From positions 1 through 64,000 of the forward strand of contig CAMDGV010000009.1 in assembly GCA_945898055.1 (NCBI GenBank): DNA of 64,000 nucleotides, written 5' to 3'. Below are positions 62,912 to 64,000 of this stretch, piece by piece (position 1 is the first letter of the stretch; the number at the start of each line of letters is the position of its first letter). The position numbers were made by a program, and so were the translations under genes. The notes below the pieces were generated by a model that was given only the letters and a program-made list of their open reading frames with translations, ran no database searches and was not told the DNA's origin. The stretch comes from Akkermansia muciniphila (GTDB taxonomy: Bacteria; Verrucomicrobiota; Verrucomicrobiia; Limisphaerales; UBA9464).

Positions 62912-64000
62912 CTGCTGAATTCTTTACGACAAGTAGAATCCGCTTGTTTTCTTCGTTTAAAAGTCGAAAGCACCTTGCAAGGAGCACGAGACTCTTCGGC
63001 TTCCTTGGCTCAGTTTCTTAAAGAGCAAGGATTGAATGAGTGCGAGATTTCTGAGTGGGAACTGTCGGTGATGGAGGGACTAGTAAACGGGGTTCGCAAT
63101 GTCCAAATTGGACGTGAGTTGGAGCCTTTGGAGCTTTCAGCGCTCGTTACTAGGACTGAGGTAGTGGTTTCACTAACAGATTATTCCCCTGGGTTTGATT
63201 GGCCAGAAGATCCAACCCTCCCAGAATCACCCTGCGAATCTGGGCGCGGTATTTTTTTGATCACTCGTTTGATCCCTGAGGTGAGCTACTTTCGGGGTAG
63301 GCAATCGAACCAATTAATTTTACGAAAGAATCGATCCAGTAGCTCCAACCCACCCTCAATCATTGATCTGCAGCAGCAGGTGGCTGAGTTGCAAAAGGTC
63401 TGTGTCTCACAAACCGAGGAATTAACCTCGCTGACCGATGAGTTGACAGTTTGCTATGAAAGTTTGACGGCGATTTTTCGCTTTAGTGAAGACATCAAAC
63501 GAGACTTAAGTGGGAGGGACTTGGTTGCAAAATGGCTTGGCGAATTGCTCATGATTTGTGGAGCGGACTGGGGCGTCTTGCGCTTGGTCACCGAGGACCG
63601 GACCCAGTTAGCAACTGCTGGATGTGCTGGGTTACCCTTTAGTTTACCCGTATTACCTATTGCTGGTTTTCAGGCCGGCCAAATCCCAACCGAGGTCAAC
63701 GCTTTAAACAAAGGAAACGATATCTTTTTTGATGCTGACACTCCCTTTAGTCTCGGCTCGGAAGGGGGCATAAATTGTCCGGCCGGTGTCGGGGTTAGTT
63801 ATCCTATTTTTTATCAGAAACAGCCTTTTGGAGTCCTTTCTGCTGGGCGTTCTTCTGAGCACCAGGGGTTGACGTCGGGTCAGATAAGTATTCTGCATAC
63901 ATTTGGGGATTTTTTCGGCATTCAACTCAGAAATCTCCGATTACGGGAAGAGTTTGTCAGAGGGCAATTGATCTCTAGGGAATTAGAAATTGCTGAGCGT
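62912..64000 (+). CDS. RsbW-like ATPase + GAF domain protein, 3' truncated by window edge (non-ATG start)
   Basis: Frame open from 62906 to window end: VESTLQGARDSSASLAQFLKEQGLNECEISEWELSVMEGLVNGVRN...VSLTDYSPGFDWPEDPTLPE...SGRGIFLITRLIPEVSYFRGRQSNQLILRKN (HATPase_c_2-like), then coiled coil and GAF-like segment. Not in the ORF track. Confidence 0.75.
   Translation, partial: MLNSLRQVESACFLRLKVESTLQGARDSSASLAQFLKEQGLNECEISEWELSVMEGLVNGVRNVQIGRELEPLELSALVTRTEVVVSLTDYSPGFDWPEDPTLPESPCESGRGIFLITRLIPEVSYFRGRQSNQLILRKNRSSSSNPPSIIDLQQQVAELQKVCVSQTEELTSLTDELTVCYESLTAIFRFSEDIKRDLSGRDLVAKWLGELLMICGADWGVLRLVTEDRTQLATAGCAGLPFSLPVLPIAGFQAGQIPTEVNALNKGNDIFFDADTPFSLGSEGGINCPAGVGVSYPIFYQKQPFGVLSAGRSSEHQGLTSGQISILHTFGDFFGIQLRNLRLREEFVRGQLISRELEIAER

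Overview
This 64 kb window looks like chromosomal DNA from a PVC-superphylum bacterium, most likely Verrucomicrobiota. I base that on protein family content (DUF1549/DUF1553, DUF1501, PPC, DUF6797-like, LamG and pseudopilin proteins), not on a phylogenetic marker. Housekeeping genes include nadE, sufT, ftsH, xseA, a YmdB-type phosphoesterase, cdsA, trpC, an amidase and rho. Lineage-type modules include: an ECF sigma factor next to an anti-sigma-like VWA protein; a four-gene DUF1549/1553 - DUF1501 - PPC - cytochrome/WD40 cluster; a partial type II secretion operon (gspE, L/M-like, gspD); a three-gene overlapping operon of a PDZ/toroid protein, a lipoprotein and a prenyltransferase/squalene-cyclase-like repeat protein; a membrane pentaheme cytochrome/TPR fusion followed by a CRTAC1-like FG-GAP protein; and a STAS protein followed by an RsbW-like/GAF protein that runs off the right edge and is absent from the ORF track. 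Two zones (about 6.5-8.5 kb and 11.1-12.8 kb) hold decayed transposase remnants, a 10-bp tandem repeat and a tRNA-Lys(CTT). There is no CRISPR array, intact prophage or obvious defense island. The best candidates for under-described biology are the cytochrome b-like/pentaheme/TPR + CRTAC1 pair and the three-gene overlapping operon. All functional assignments come from reading motifs by eye; no database search was run.
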